Source: Sulfurimonas sp. HSL3-7
Lineage (GTDB): Bacteria; Campylobacterota; Campylobacteria; Campylobacterales; Sulfurimonadaceae
Assembly (NCBI RefSeq): GCF_039645985.1
Contig: NZ_CP147919.1
Location: 1,860,001 to 1,924,000 of the forward strand
Reading direction: 5' to 3'
DNA length: 64,000 nucleotides
The position numbers and the translations under genes are program-made. Below, piece after piece: positions 34,632-46,574 of this stretch (the first letter of the stretch is position 1; each line of letters starts with the position of its first letter). The notes under the pieces were generated by a model, which saw only the letters and a list, made by a program, of their open reading frames with translations, was not told where the DNA came from and did no database searches.

Positions 34632-35402
34632 TTATTCTAGATTATATCGCGCATGTTCTGCGATCTTTTTACGCAGGGTATTCCTGTTAAGGCCTAACTT
34701 CTCTGCAAGCTGCAACTGTGACTTGAACTGTTTCAAACCTGCACGGATAAGCGGCACTTCGTAGAGATGCAGATAGTTGCGATAATCGTTTTTAGAGCCA
34801 AGTTTGTCGCTCAGGTACTCCTCAATCACTGCCATTAATTCATTTTCATTGATATTTGTAAACGAATAATGTAAAAAAAGCTGCTTCCTCAACGAATTGG
34901 CATTTTGACTCAGGTCAAGTTCATAAGCCGGCATCTCAAAAGGCTTCTCCTCACCAAAGATCTTATTTGCTTCCTGCAAAAAAAGCTCTAGCAGCGGCTT
35001 CACATCTTCAAACCGTTCTCTGAGAGGAGGCAAGTAGATTCGTACACTGAAACTATCGTGTAAAAGTTCATTCAGGTTACTGTCATTACTCGTGACGATC
35101 ACGCGTGCTTTGGAAGCAGAAATCGTATCGATCAGACGTTTAAGATTTGGTGCATTTTCGATATGCGTAATAATCAGTTCGCTATTGGTATCAACAGCTT
35201 CTAAAAGTTTTTCAAAATCATTAGCGCTAAATATAGAAGCGTTGGGAAGGATATATCGGGCAAGCGTCAGCTTGCCCGTTGCGGTCTCTCCGTAAATGAG
35301 GGCATTTACACTGAGAGTTTTTAGCAGGTTTGCTGTTTTAAATGCTTCTGTTGAAGCACGTGATGTCGCTAAAAAATTAGTGGCAACCACAGCCTGTACC
35401 AC
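34632..35402 (-). CDS. Fis-type regulator with a degenerate AAA+ domain
   Basis: About 256 residues if started at GTG 35402 (GGCGGA upstream); ATG 35426 and GTG 35390 are alternatives, all overlapping the end of slyD. The AAA+ Walker A has become GETATGKLTLAR, and YLPPLRERFEDVKPLLELF is the expected sensor region. No GAFTGA loop, the part that contacts sigma-54, is present. The C-terminus holds a Fis/NtrC helix-turn-helix (LQLAEKLGLNRNTLRKKI). It probably binds DNA without activating sigma-54. There is no receiver domain. Confidence 0.75.
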   Translation of the reverse strand: MVQAVVATNFLATSRASTEAFKTANLLKTLSVNALIYGETATGKLTLARYILPNASIFSANDFEKLLEAVDTNSELIITHIENAPNLKRLIDTISASKARVIVTSNDSNLNELLHDSFSVRIYLPPLRERFEDVKPLLELFLQEANKIFGEEKPFEMPAYELDLSQNANSLRKQLFLHYSFTNINENELMAVIEEYLSDKLGSKNDYRNYLHLYEVPLIRAGLKQFKSQLQLAEKLGLNRNTLRKKIAEHARYNLE

Positions 35403-35886
35403 ATGATCCGCCTGCTGCAGGAGCATTTTCAACAGGAACACCTGAAAGAATCTCATCTGCCGAAGCGTCACGCACGTTGTTGATAGTAACAGTAAACATT
35501 AGCTCTTTGCCCGCTAATGGGTGGTTAAAATCTACAGTTACATTTTCTTCACCGATCTCTTTGACAGTCACTTGTACCGTACCGCCATCTTCACCTTGAC
35601 CGTAAAGTGTCTGACCGACCTCTAACTCGATACCGGCAAACTGCTCTTTTGGAACCTCTTGTGTCGCATCGGCATTGTACTCACCGTAAGCGTCTTGCGG
35701 CTTGACAAGGACATCGCCTTTTTCACCGATAGCCATGTTTTTAATGCCTTCCTCAAGACCAGGGATAATCTGACCTTTTCCGAAGATAAATACTAGTGGT
35801 GCGCCACCGACATTTGAATCAACAACTTGATTGCCGTCTTTTACTTCATACTCGATAGATACAACTTGATTTTCTGAAATTGCCAT
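35377..35886 (-). CDS. slyD: FKBP-type peptidyl-prolyl isomerase SlyD
   Basis: 169 residues from ATG 35886 (AGAGGAATT upstream). FKBP halves flank an insert-in-flap domain: VSIEYEVKDGNQVVDS and GKGQIIPGLEEGI, then DFNHPLAGKELMF. The C-terminus GGSCGTGCGCH is a short Cys/His metal-binding tail, as in SlyD proteins that deliver nickel to hydrogenase. It is a folding helper and metal carrier in the cytoplasm. Confidence 0.93.
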   Translation of the reverse strand: MAISENQVVSIEYEVKDGNQVVDSNVGGAPLVFIFGKGQIIPGLEEGIKNMAIGEKGDVLVKPQDAYGEYNADATQEVPKEQFAGIELEVGQTLYGQGEDGGTVQVTVKEIGEENVTVDFNHPLAGKELMFTVTINNVRDASADEILSGVPVENAPAAGGSCGTGCGCH

Positions 35887-35998
35887 TTTAATTCCTCTAT
35901 GGTAGGGCACTTAATGAATAAGGCCCTTGTAATTTAAACGCGATTTTAACACATTAAACTATGGATTGGCTGAATAATAGAAAGTAGCAATCGGATTA

Positions 35999-36019
35999 AG
36001 CACGGCAGAATGCCGTGCT
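35999..36019 (-). terminator. Perfect 9-bp hairpin after the Tol-Pal operon
   Basis: AGCACGGCA and TGCCGTGCT flank a GAA loop with no mismatch, 28 bases past the cpoB stop. There is no T run on the minus strand, so it may be Rho-assisted. Confidence 0.6.
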
Positions 36020-36046
36020 AGACTGTGAAAGTGCTTCTGGGAAAGC

Positions 36047-36955
36047 TTATTTAAGGTTATTAAGACGTTCCTGAGACTGCATCGCTTCTGTTGAGCCAGG
36101 GTACTTTGCAATTACGGCATTGTAAAATGATTTCGCATGTTTTTTATCACCCGTCCGTTCCATCGATACAGCGGTACGAAACATCAAGATCGGCATGTAC
36201 GAAGCGTTTTTGTAAAGTGATGCGCTCTCTTTATAGTGAGCGATTGCTTTGCCGTAGTCGTTTTTTGCATAGTAGATCTGACCGATCATATAGTGTGAAC
36301 GTGCCGGTTTATACTTTCGGTTTACCAATTCTTTATATTCTTCAAGGGCTTGTGTATATTTTTTAGACTCGTAATGGTTTTTTGCGTTTGTCGCAAGGTC
36401 CCCGTTACTTATTTTTTTCCCGCTGCTTTTACCTGGCTTTTTTTTTAACTCGGTTGCAACCAGTTTTTTAAAAGTGTTGACATCATCGACAAGTGCGTTG
36501 TACTCTTCTTTGGTGACAAGGGAAGCGCTTTGCTGGTCGATAAGTTTACTCAGCTCTTCTATCGCTGTTTTCAGCTGCAGTACATTTTCAGTGTTCGTCG
36601 CTGTCTGCGCTTCAAGCTGCTGAAGGCGTTCTAGCGTCGACGAACCTTCATTCTCGCGAGACTTGCTCAGATCGCCCAAAGCAACACGATTCTGCTGTGA
36701 TTTCATCGCGATTGCTTCAAGAACCGACTGCAGTCCGTCAACGCGTTCACGCAACGACTCTATCTCATTGTTCTGGGAACGGAGGTTGCGTTTAGTTTGT
36801 TGCAATATCTGCTTGTTCTGGAGGATCTTCTTTTCTGCCTCTGTCAAACCATACGGATTGTCACTGTCCAGGTTACCGGCTCCAAAAGCCGAAGGTTCTC
36901 CGGCTAAAAGTGACAAAGGGAGCAGTAGAAATGAAAGATGTAAGGCGAAACGCAT
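36047..36955 (-). CDS. cpoB: Tol-Pal associated CpoB/YbgF
   Basis: 302 residues. Signal peptide (MRFALHLSFLLLPLSLLAG), then a coiled coil of about 40-170 (ILQNKQILQQTKRNLRSQNN and SKLIDQQSAS) that forms trimers in relatives, then TPR repeats in about 185-302 (GDLATNAKNHYESKKYTQAL and YYAKNDYGKAIAHY). It couples peptidoglycan synthesis to outer membrane constriction. It begins 4 bases after pal. Confidence 0.92.
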   Translation of the reverse strand: MRFALHLSFLLLPLSLLAGEPSAFGAGNLDSDNPYGLTEAEKKILQNKQILQQTKRNLRSQNNEIESLRERVDGLQSVLEAIAMKSQQNRVALGDLSKSRENEGSSTLERLQQLEAQTATNTENVLQLKTAIEELSKLIDQQSASLVTKEEYNALVDDVNTFKKLVATELKKKPGKSSGKKISNGDLATNAKNHYESKKYTQALEEYKELVNRKYKPARSHYMIGQIYYAKNDYGKAIAHYKESASLYKNASYMPILMFRTAVSMERTGDKKHAKSFYNAVIAKYPGSTEAMQSQERLNNLK

Positions 36956-36959
36956 TTAT

Positions 36960-37523
36960 TTACGGCAGCAGTTTAAAGTCTACGCGGCGGTTTTTAGACC
37001 AGCACTCTTGTGTTTTCTCGGTACAGACCGGACTGCTTGAGCCGTAACTTACCATCGTGATACGATTTGCTTCAATACCGTCATTGATCAGCTCCTCTTT
37101 AACCGCATTCGCACGTTTCAGACCCAGTGCAAAGTTGTATTCGTCAGAACCCCATTCGTCACAGTTCCCTTCAAGTTTCAAGGTGTACTGGTCAGCAATT
37201 TTCATCGCTGCCGTATCCCCTTTTACGATTTCAACATTTGTACGCAACGTCTCTATATCTTCATCTTCCAGATTATATTTGTCAAATGCAAAATAGATAG
37301 GGACGATTTTCGCTTCAATGCTTTCGAGGGTGACGATACCGCTGTCAAGGTCGGTACTTACGATTCCTGCTTCAGTGTCCGCTGCACTACTCTCATCAAC
37401 AATACTGATCTCTTCTGGCTGGCTTGTGCCTTCTGTTGTATCTTCGACGACCGGTCCTGTACCGCTACATCCTGCTAATGTCAAAATAGCTACTAAAGAT
37501 CCTGTAAACAGCAGTGCTTTCAT
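36960..37523 (-). CDS. pal: Peptidoglycan-associated lipoprotein Pal
   Basis: 187 residues. Lipoprotein signal MKALLFTGSLVAILTLAGC, then an acidic linker and an OmpA-like peptidoglycan-binding domain (about 85-187) with FAFDKYNLEDEDIETL and EGNCDEWGSDEYN, the latter holding the Asp/Arg pocket. It links the outer membrane to the cell wall. Begins a transcript of its own, with TATAAT at 37608-37613. Confidence 0.96.
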   Translation of the reverse strand: MKALLFTGSLVAILTLAGCSGTGPVVEDTTEGTSQPEEISIVDESSAADTEAGIVSTDLDSGIVTLESIEAKIVPIYFAFDKYNLEDEDIETLRTNVEIVKGDTAAMKIADQYTLKLEGNCDEWGSDEYNFALGLKRANAVKEELINDGIEANRITMVSYGSSSPVCTEKTQECWSKNRRVDFKLLP

Positions 37524-37607
37524 GTATATCCTTCATCTTATTCGTTGCGAAATAGTAGCCACTTCTTAATAAAAAAGAGCTAATTTTCTATGAATATCTG
37601 TGAAGCG

Positions 37608-37613
37608 ATTATA
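37608..37613 (-). promoter_or_regulatory. -10 box of pal-cpoB
   Basis: TATAAT on the minus strand in GGATTATAATCG, 85 bases before the Pal ATG, allowing pal and cpoB to be expressed apart from tolB. No other feature in 37524-37754. Confidence 0.45.
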
Positions 37614-37754
37614 ATCCAATAACAGAAACAGAGAGTAAATTAAAAAGCCGCGTATCATCCACACCTTAAACAGAAAGCACTTGCATAGTAATCAAAAGCG
37701 GAACCCAGCGGCAGAAGACAGTATAAACTCCTGCCTTGGGGCATCTGCCGTCAA

Positions 37755-39002
37755 CTACCAGTCGATTGACTGGATATCGCCGCCGGTAAGAGGAAAAAGA
37801 TAATTTTTGTTTTGATTCAAACGGATCACGCCCACCGAACTTTGATTTTTGTATTTCTTGACAAAAAGAACCGTGCCGCCGTCTCGTGAGAAAAGCGGAT
37901 ATTCATTGATACCGGTCACTGTCAGTCGGCGTATAAAGTCCGTCTTGGTTGAGATCAAATGCAGATTGAAGGTGTTTTTGGAAAATGCATTTGAGCTTTC
38001 ACGCGCTTTATAGACAATATAATTGTTGTGCGCACTGCAAGCCGAGTTGCTTTTACCGACGTAGACCATCTGTTCGACAGCGTCCGAGCCGATCTTTTTG
38101 GCGAAGACATTTGGATAACCAAAACGATTAGAGATGAAGGCGATCTTGTCGTCAGCAAGGTACTGGGCATTGACATCGATGCCGCTGTATCGGGTCAGCC
38201 GCTTCAGCTTCCTGTTCTGCACATCATACTCGTATATGTCAGGCTGCCCCTTTGGCGCCATAGAGAGGAGCAATCTGTTCCCATCATCGCTCACATCAGA
38301 ACAGACCAGCATGCCATCCGATTTTAAGATCAGGACATCACTCTTATCATAAATACCGTATTTATGAAGTTCAGGTACGCCATTTGTCAAAGCGGTGTAG
38401 TAAAGATATTTTTTTGCTTTATCTGCCCATTTTGGAAAAATGTTCAACCCGTTTTTCTTGATTGAAAATTGATAGCTCAAAGTATAGTCTGTGATCAATA
38501 TCTCTGAGACGCGGGGACCTGTAGTTCTCGAGATAACAACTTTCTCTTTCATCCAGTCGACAGGGTCGGCACCCATGAAATCATTTATTTCTGCTGCTAT
38601 TGTATGGACCAGAAAAACGTACTGTCTCGGGTTTTTGATTCTGTAATCTATTGTATGCATCACCTTGTCGTTGTTTATCAGTTTGACATTGACAATCATC
38701 ACACCGTTATCCTCAACGAGACGGTAGCGTACAACATAATCTATCTCTTTATGAAGGTCGGCAACATCTTCTTTCTCAAAATCGGCTGTAGCGTAATCCC
38801 GGTCGACATTAAAGATACTTAGTACATTCAAATCGCCCACCAAGACACGGAAAAAACGTTTGCTAAGACCGTCTTGATAATCACTTGATGCATCTTCCAC
38901 GGCGATTGACGGCAGGGAATCAACACTTTTCCTAACTTCGATTGTTGCGTCAGACCCCCACAACATCAGTACTGAAAACAGTACTCCAATAAAAATGCGC
39001 AT
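37755..39002 (-). CDS. tolB: Periplasmic Tol protein TolB
   Basis: 415 residues. Signal peptide (MRIFIGVLFSVLMLWGSDA), an N-terminal domain to about 150, then a beta-propeller whose blades carry DVSDDGNRLLLS, NRKLKRLTRYSG, DDKIAFISNRFG and FSRDGGTVLFVK. It binds Pal and shuttles energy-dependently with the inner membrane complex. Its start abuts the TolA-type gene (shared base 39002), which fits coupled translation. Confidence 0.94.
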   Translation of the reverse strand: MRIFIGVLFSVLMLWGSDATIEVRKSVDSLPSIAVEDASSDYQDGLSKRFFRVLVGDLNVLSIFNVDRDYATADFEKEDVADLHKEIDYVVRYRLVEDNGVMIVNVKLINNDKVMHTIDYRIKNPRQYVFLVHTIAAEINDFMGADPVDWMKEKVVISRTTGPRVSEILITDYTLSYQFSIKKNGLNIFPKWADKAKKYLYYTALTNGVPELHKYGIYDKSDVLILKSDGMLVCSDVSDDGNRLLLSMAPKGQPDIYEYDVQNRKLKRLTRYSGIDVNAQYLADDKIAFISNRFGYPNVFAKKIGSDAVEQMVYVGKSNSACSAHNNYIVYKARESSNAFSKNTFNLHLISTKTDFIRRLTVTGINEYPLFSRDGGTVLFVKKYKNQSSVGVIRLNQNKNYLFPLTGGDIQSIDW

Positions 39003-39787
39003 TACTTCTCCTCAACTGTTAATATGATCTCTAATGAGATCGATTTTCCATCCGGATTTCTAGGAAAATCAATTCTCTTCAACCGGCCATATAGCCTGTC
39101 AACCTCTTCATTAAATATGTTAGAGCCAGAAGGGACAATGACTCTATAGCCTGTAATATACCCGTTTGCATCAAGGCTGACACGTACCTTGGCACTTTCG
39201 CCTTCACTGCTGGCAGGCGGGAAGAACTTGCTTTTGACCAAGGCGTGTATTTTAGCCAAATACTCGTTAACTTCGGGTGCCGTGGAGGCTGAAGCACCGA
39301 CCACTTCTATAGAGGGTTTGACAAGTTCTATCGTCTTAATCTTATCACTTGCTTTGCTGGTGTGCTTTGACTCTTTGGTCTTAATACGTTTTTCGATCGC
39401 CGCCAATCTTTTGGTATCGACCTTCTCCACTTTTTTATCAACTTTAGTGTCGGCACTTTGTGTCCAGACATCATCAAAGAGTGATGAGACATCCGTATTG
39501 ACACTCTCCGGCGTTGTCTCAATCTCGTCAACGACAGGTTCTGTTTCCGGAACAACCTCCTCTTTCGGAGTCGGTTCCGGAGCCGGCTTGGCATCGTTTT
39601 TTGTCGGAATAACGACGTCCATGTTAAGAGACACAGAGATATAGTTATCTTCTTGCATAGCAAAGGTTTTAATCTCGCTTTTGTGCAGGATAACAAGGGC
39701 AAAAAGGAAAAGAACAGCAGTAAAAAGGGCGAGTGAGATAAGGCCGCTGAGATAAAAATAACGGTCATCTCTGCTGTATTGAGCCAT
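39002..39787 (-). CDS. TolA/TonB-like periplasm-spanning protein
   Basis: 261 residues. One N-terminal membrane helix (about 12-34), then a Pro/Glu-rich and charged stretch (KPAPEPTPKEEVVPETEP, KRIKTKESKHTSKASDKIK), and a TonB C-terminal domain (about 175-261, VRVSLDANGYITGYRVIVPSG). Position between tolR and tolB makes it the TolA equivalent, though the C-terminus looks TonB-like, as is usual in this phylum. Energised by the TolQ-TolR motor. Confidence 0.88.
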   Translation of the reverse strand: MAQYSRDDRYFYLSGLISLALFTAVLFLFALVILHKSEIKTFAMQEDNYISVSLNMDVVIPTKNDAKPAPEPTPKEEVVPETEPVVDEIETTPESVNTDVSSLFDDVWTQSADTKVDKKVEKVDTKRLAAIEKRIKTKESKHTSKASDKIKTIELVKPSIEVVGASASTAPEVNEYLAKIHALVKSKFFPPASSEGESAKVRVSLDANGYITGYRVIVPSGSNIFNEEVDRLYGRLKRIDFPRNPDGKSISLEIILTVEEK

Positions 39788-39827
39788 CTATTCTCCTGCT
39801 TTTTTTTGAAAGTCTAACGAAAAGAGA

Positions 39828-40223
39828 TTAACCACTGGTAGCGAGTGAGACTTCGGTAAATCCGGCCTGTTTCACCGCACCGAGTATAGACATGACAACG
39901 CCATATTCCAGTGACTTGTCCGCGCTGATAAGTACCGTTGCCTCTTTGTCAAGTTTTTGAGAATAAAGATAAAAATTATCAGCGAATGTCTGAAGATCGA
40001 AATTCTCTTTATTCACAACAACTTTGCCTTTTTCATCAATCGTGATGTGAACCGGGGCTTTTTGTTCAATCTGCTTTGTCGCAGAGCCCTGCGGCAATTT
40101 TATCATCTCTTCATAGATAACGGTAGGCGCGATCACCATCAAGATCGCAAGCAACACCAGCATGACGTCCACCAGCGGTGTGATATTTAATTCAGGTGAT
40201 TGTTCCCACTCGAAATCGTTCAT
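39828..40223 (-). CDS. tolR: TolR/ExbD family motor protein
   Basis: 131 residues. A membrane helix at about 15-35 contains the proton-carrying Asp (NITPLVDVMLVLLAILM); the periplasmic part ends GAVKQAGFTEVSLAT, the family fold. Start overlaps the TolQ stop by one base (TGATG). It works with TolQ to use the proton gradient. Confidence 0.94.
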   Translation of the reverse strand: MNDFEWEQSPELNITPLVDVMLVLLAILMVIAPTVIYEEMIKLPQGSATKQIEQKAPVHITIDEKGKVVVNKENFDLQTFADNFYLYSQKLDKEATVLISADKSLEYGVVMSILGAVKQAGFTEVSLATSG

Positions 40224-40792
40224 CAGGCCTCTTCAGCTTTACGGGCAAGTACAGCATCGCGCTGCATACGGATCAAGCCGTTAAGTTCATAGGCACGGCG
40301 TTTCAGAACCTGATGAAAGGTATAGGCAAAGATAGCGACAAAAATACCGCCTGCCGTCGCTATCAGAGCATCCGAAACACCGGCAGCGATCATATTCATC
40401 CCGCCGGCACCGCCGATGTCATCAAAGGTATCCAAAATAGAGACGACGGTACCGAAGAGACCAATAAAGGGAGAAGTCGAGGCGACAACAGAAAGGTATG
40501 ATAGTCCTTTTGTCGACTCTTTTGTCGCTGAAAACATTCCCAAGTCAAAGATCTCACGGCTTATCTTGGAACTAGAACTGATAAACTTATAGAGATAAGC
40601 ATTCGTCGTTACATTTTCGGCACCCATCAGTAACTGTTCTAGAGAAAGCGTTTCACGCTCTATCCAACTGTTAATAGTGAAAAGGCGATAGAAAAATACC
40701 CAGTTGATCAAAATAAAGTAGAGTGAGAGCAGTGCCAGCACCGCAAGGGTGACACTGTGACTTTGGGAGATAAAGTCGCTAAAGCTTTCCAT
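40223..40792 (-). CDS. tolQ: TolQ/ExbB family motor protein
   Basis: 189 residues. Three membrane helices (about 13-35, 103-125, 143-165) with the signatures VVASTSPFIGLFGTVVSILD and GVSDALIATAGGIFVAI. Forms the proton channel of the Tol-Pal motor. It lies 5 bases after atpC, so Tol-Pal and F1 genes are probably one transcript. Confidence 0.94.
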   Translation of the reverse strand: MESFSDFISQSHSVTLAVLALLSLYFILINWVFFYRLFTINSWIERETLSLEQLLMGAENVTTNAYLYKFISSSSKISREIFDLGMFSATKESTKGLSYLSVVASTSPFIGLFGTVVSILDTFDDIGGAGGMNMIAAGVSDALIATAGGIFVAIFAYTFHQVLKRRAYELNGLIRMQRDAVLARKAEEA

Positions 40793-40797
40793 AAGCG

Positions 40798-41190
40798 TTA
40801 GACGAGCTTGTGTGCAGCAGATTCGATCTTCGCAGAAACGGCTGCAATTGCAATGTTAGAGTCAGAAATGTCTGAAAGAAGTGTTTTCGCGTCATCAAGA
40901 GCTTTGGCAATTTCGCTTTCGGTTTCACCGCGAATCGCAACAGCACCGTCAACCAGTACTACTACTTTTGCCTCATTCACTTGAACAACACCCCAATTCA
41001 CAACAATCGATTCAACATTTTTATTTTCATTCTCGATGTCAACAACACCTGCTTTCAGCAGTGTTGTCAGAGCTGCGTGATGAGGAAGAACACCAAATTC
41101 TCCCTCTTCACCAGGTAGTGTAACACTGACAGCTTTTCCGTTAAAGATCATGCCGCTTGGTGTTACAACTTCTAAATTAAGCGTTTCCAT
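40798..41190 (-). CDS. atpC: ATP synthase epsilon subunit
   Basis: 130 residues. LEVVTPSGMIFNGKAVSVTLPGEEGEFG opens a beta-sandwich (split here into LEVVTPSGMIF and PGEEGEFGVLPHH), with short C-terminal helices. Rotor-stalk and inhibitor subunit of F1. Confidence 0.95.
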   Translation of the reverse strand: METLNLEVVTPSGMIFNGKAVSVTLPGEEGEFGVLPHHAALTTLLKAGVVDIENENKNVESIVVNWGVVQVNEAKVVVLVDGAVAIRGETESEIAKALDDAKTLLSDISDSNIAIAAVSAKIESAAHKLV

Positions 41191-41223
41191 ATTTAGCCCT
41201 TGTTTTAAAAAGTAGCAGCGCTA

Positions 41224-43520
<2,297 letters not shown>

Positions 43521-43531
43521 AATGGTCCTTC

Positions 43532-45049
43532 TTATTCAGCGATAAAAGATGCTTTAAATTCTTCAAGCGCTTTTTTCATCAAAGCATTAGTTTCGTCATC
43601 GATTTTTGATGTACTTCTAATGTTTTCGAAGATTTGTGGGTAAGACGCTTCAATAAACGGATAAAGCTCAGCCTCAAACTTAGTGACACTTGTATGTGGC
43701 ATATCATCAAGGAAACCTTCGTTACCTGCGAAGATGATCATTGCCTGCTGCGCAGCTGACAATGGTGAGTACTGAGGCTGCTTAAGAACCTCTACCATTC
43801 TCTGCCCACGCTCAAGCTGCTTGCGAGAAAGCTCGTCAAGGTCAGATGCGAACTGAGCGAATGCCTGAAGTTCACGATACTGAGCAAGGTCAAGACGCAA
43901 TGTACCGGCAACTTGTTTCGTTGCTTTGATCTGTGCCGCACCACCAACACGGGATACCGAAAGACCAACGTTGATCGCAGGACGGATACCTGAGTTGAAC
44001 AAATCAGTTTCAAGGAAGATCTGACCATCAGTGATAGAGATAACGTTTGTCGGGATGTATGCTGCAACATCACCTGCAAGTGTCTCAATAATAGGAAGTG
44101 CTGTTAGTGAACCTGCACCTTCTTCGTCGTTCAGTTTTGCTGCACGCTCAAGAAGACGAGAGTGTAGGTAGAAAACATCACCAGGGTATGCTTCGCGGCC
44201 CGGAGGACGGCGAAGAATCAGTGACATTTCACGGTATGCTACGGCATGCTTGGAAAGATCATCATAAACGATTAGACCGTGACGTGCGTTATCGCGGAAA
44301 TACTCACCCATTGTTACACCAGTATACGGTGCAAGGAATTGAAGGGCTGCTGACTCAGCGGCAGTCGCAGTAACAACGATTGTGTACTCCATTGCACCGT
44401 GCTCTTCAAGGCGGCGAACGACTTGTGCAACAGTCGACTCTTTTTGACCGACTGCAACGTACACACAGACAACACCGTTACCTTTTTGGTTAATGATGGC
44501 ATCGATAGCTACAGTTGTTTTACCTGTCTGGCGGTCACCGATGATAAGCTCACGTTGACCACGGCCGATCGGTACAAGTGCATCGATCGCTTTGATACCT
44601 GTTGCAAGTGGTTCATGTACCGATTTACGCTCCATGATACCAGGCGCTTTCTCTTCAACCAAACGCATTTCAGTTGCTTCGATCGGGCCTTTGCCGTCAA
44701 CAGGTTCACCAAGTGCATTAACAACACGGCCAAGAAGAGCATCACCAACTGGTACACTAAGAAGTTTGCCAAGGCGCTTAACGCTCATACCTTCACGAAG
44801 CTGAGAGCTCTTACCTAGAAGAACAACACCGACGCTGCTCTCTTCCAAGTTAAGTACCAGGCCTCTTGTTCCGTCTTCGAACTCGACCATCTCACCAGCC
44901 ATAACATTGTTCATGCCGTAGACTTGTGCAACACCATCCGCGTATGAGATGATTTTACCCGTTTCGTTAATATCAACACTTAGTTCAAAGTTATCAATAC
45001 GCTCTTTAATTATTGAACTGATTTCATCAGCTTGAATTTTAGCTACCAC
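43532..45049 (-). CDS. atpA: ATP synthase alpha subunit
   Basis: 505 residues, GTG start behind AGGAGG. Nucleotide site [15 protein letters not shown] and signature [17 protein letters not shown]. Regulatory non-catalytic F1 subunit. Confidence 0.97.
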   Translation of the reverse strand: MVAKIQADEISSIIKERIDNFELSVDINETGKIISYADGVAQVYGMNNVMAGEMVEFEDGTRGLVLNLEESSVGVVLLGKSSQLREGMSVKRLGKLLSVPVGDALLGRVVNALGEPVDGKGPIEATEMRLVEEKAPGIMERKSVHEPLATGIKAIDALVPIGRGQRELIIGDRQTGKTTVAIDAIINQKGNGVVCVYVAVGQKESTVAQVVRRLEEHGAMEYTIVVTATAAESAALQFLAPYTGVTMGEYFRDNARHGLIVYDDLSKHAVAYREMSLILRRPPGREAYPGDVFYLHSRLLERAAKLNDEEGAGSLTALPIIETLAGDVAAYIPTNVISITDGQIFLETDLFNSGIRPAINVGLSVSRVGGAAQIKATKQVAGTLRLDLAQYRELQAFAQFASDLDELSRKQLERGQRMVEVLKQPQYSPLSAAQQAMIIFAGNEGFLDDMPHTSVTKFEAELYPFIEASYPQIFENIRSTSKIDDETNALMKKALEEFKASFIAE

Positions 45050-45064
45050 TTTGTTTGCCTCCTA

Positions 45065-45598
45065 TTAGATTGCTTTTAAGATATGTTCTATAAGTTGTGC
45101 ATTAACACGAGATTTTGAAAAGTTGATTTCCATATCCAGGTCAGATACTTCTACCTTAAGACCATCATAATCACTTTTAACAAAATCAAGCACAACAGTT
45201 GCATCGACTTTTTTACCAAGACCAGCACTTAGCTCTTGCAGGGTCTTAGCATCGATCTCTTCATTGCTGTAAACAACACCGCTGTAGTTTTTCGAACTGC
45301 GCGCGATCTCCTTGCGCATCTCTTCAGCCATTGCAGGAATGATATTGATACGACCGTTTTCCACTAAGAGTTTCATGAAATTGTTCAATTTCTCGCTGCC
45401 TGCCGATTTTACAGCATCAAGCAGGATGGATTCTTTATCCGATTTTGCAACATCCGGATTTTCCATAATTTGACGAAACTTCACATTTTCAAAATTAGCA
45501 GCGATTGCATTAAACAGATCAGCAATATTTGCCAATGATTCAGTACCTGTTGCCTCACCCAATGCTTTTACATAGCGTTTTGCGATTAACTCTTGCAT
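45065..45598 (-). CDS. atpH: ATP synthase delta subunit
   Basis: 177 residues. N-terminal KRYVKALGEAT and LNNFMKLLVENGRINIIPAM, then the C-terminal VEVSDLDMEINFSKS, fit the delta family (OSCP). It joins the peripheral stalk to F1. Its ATG directly follows the atpF stop. Confidence 0.94.
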   Translation of the reverse strand: MQELIAKRYVKALGEATGTESLANIADLFNAIAANFENVKFRQIMENPDVAKSDKESILLDAVKSAGSEKLNNFMKLLVENGRINIIPAMAEEMRKEIARSSKNYSGVVYSNEEIDAKTLQELSAGLGKKVDATVVLDFVKSDYDGLKVEVSDLDMEINFSKSRVNAQLIEHILKAI

Positions 45599-46114
45599 TT
45601 ACGCCACCTTCTTCATCAGAATGCCAGCCATAGCTTCTTTATCAAGTGAAGCACTCTCTTGGACCAGAACATCTTCCATGATCTCGTCTACAAGTTCACG
45701 AACCATTTTACGCTGTTCCAGTGCCATAAGTGCAGCACTCTGCTTTTGCAGGTTCTCGATATCTGCATCACACTGCTTGAGGATCTTCTCATTCAAGATC
45801 TTACCCTCTTTAGAAGCCGCTTTCATGATTTCTTCAGCTAAGTTTGTGGCTTCGCTGATCTTCGCTTCGGCAACTTCTTTGGCCTGTTTCGACTCACGGA
45901 GTCTGTCTTGCACCTTTTGCAGTTCATCAGCAATGCTCTTTGAACGACCACCGAAGTAGTTTTTCACAGGCTCTGCTAACAGATACCATAGGATACCTGC
46001 AAAGATAACGAAGTTAACGGTGCGCTGTACAATGTCTGTACCTGCGTCAGCTGCATGCTCAGTAGCAAACAGTGATGCACTCACAAACAATAAAGGTAAA
46101 AGAATTTTACTCAC
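45599..46114 (-). CDS. atpF: ATP synthase b subunit
   Basis: 171 residues. An N-terminal signal-like stretch, then a helix at about 32-48 (VNFVIFAGILWYLLAEPVKNY) and a long charged coiled coil. Peripheral stalk subunit of Fo. Confidence 0.93.
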   Translation of the reverse strand: MSKILLPLLFVSASLFATEHAADAGTDIVQRTVNFVIFAGILWYLLAEPVKNYFGGRSKSIADELQKVQDRLRESKQAKEVAEAKISEATNLAEEIMKAASKEGKILNEKILKQCDADIENLQKQSAALMALEQRKMVRELVDEIMEDVLVQESASLDKEAMAGILMKKVA

Positions 46115-46123
46115 ATCGTTTCC

Positions 46124-46546
46124 TTATATTTGACTAAACTTAGCTTTAACTGCTTCTTTAAAAAGAGGCAATTGGGACAAGAGTGAACTTTTCAGATCCT
46201 CACGGCTTTCCGCCAGAGACTTTTCAAATTCAGCTTTGTCTTTCGCTAATTCAGCACGTTTTGCTTCAATTTTGCTTTCTGCAAGTTCTTTTGCTTCAGC
46301 AATCACTTTCTCTCTTAATGCCGCGGCTTCCAACTTCGCTTCATTTACAATACTCTGTGCCTGTGCTGTCAACGCTGCGATCTCGGCATCGTTGTTGCCA
46401 ACTTTGTCAAGATCGTTTTTGATACTAGCATCACGCTCATTCATGTAATTGAATAGAGGTTTAAAAAGCAAACTGTTTAGAACGGCTATAAGGACAAGGA
46501 AGACAACGATCGTGATGCTCAGTAGCAACGGATTTATATCTAACAT
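46124..46546 (-). CDS. atpF': ATP synthase b' subunit
   Basis: 140 residues. Membrane helix at about 6-28 (LLSITIVVFLVLIAVLNSLLF) and a long coiled coil (AEAKELAESKIEAKRAEL). Presence of a second b-type gene before atpF is typical of this phylum. The a and c subunits (atpB, atpE) are not in the window. AGGAGG precedes the ATG. Confidence 0.93.
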   Translation of the reverse strand: MLDINPLLLSITIVVFLVLIAVLNSLLFKPLFNYMNERDASIKNDLDKVGNNDAEIAALTAQAQSIVNEAKLEAAALREKVIAEAKELAESKIEAKRAELAKDKAEFEKSLAESREDLKSSLLSQLPLFKEAVKAKFSQI

Positions 46547-46568
46547 ACCACCTCCTAAAAGTTGCGAG

Positions 46569-46574
46569 ATTATA
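46569..46574 (-). promoter_or_regulatory. -10 box of the atp-tol operon
   Basis: TATAAT in TTGTATAATCTCGC on the minus strand, 23 bases before the b' ATG. The leader is only about 16 nt. A T-rich stretch lies upstream (46600-46650). The rest of 46575-46717 holds no gene. Confidence 0.55.

Noticed and set aside
34377-34640. Plus-strand frame between fabD and the Fis-type gene
   Set aside because: The ending looks protein-like, but the frame is largely antisense to fabD and has no binding site.
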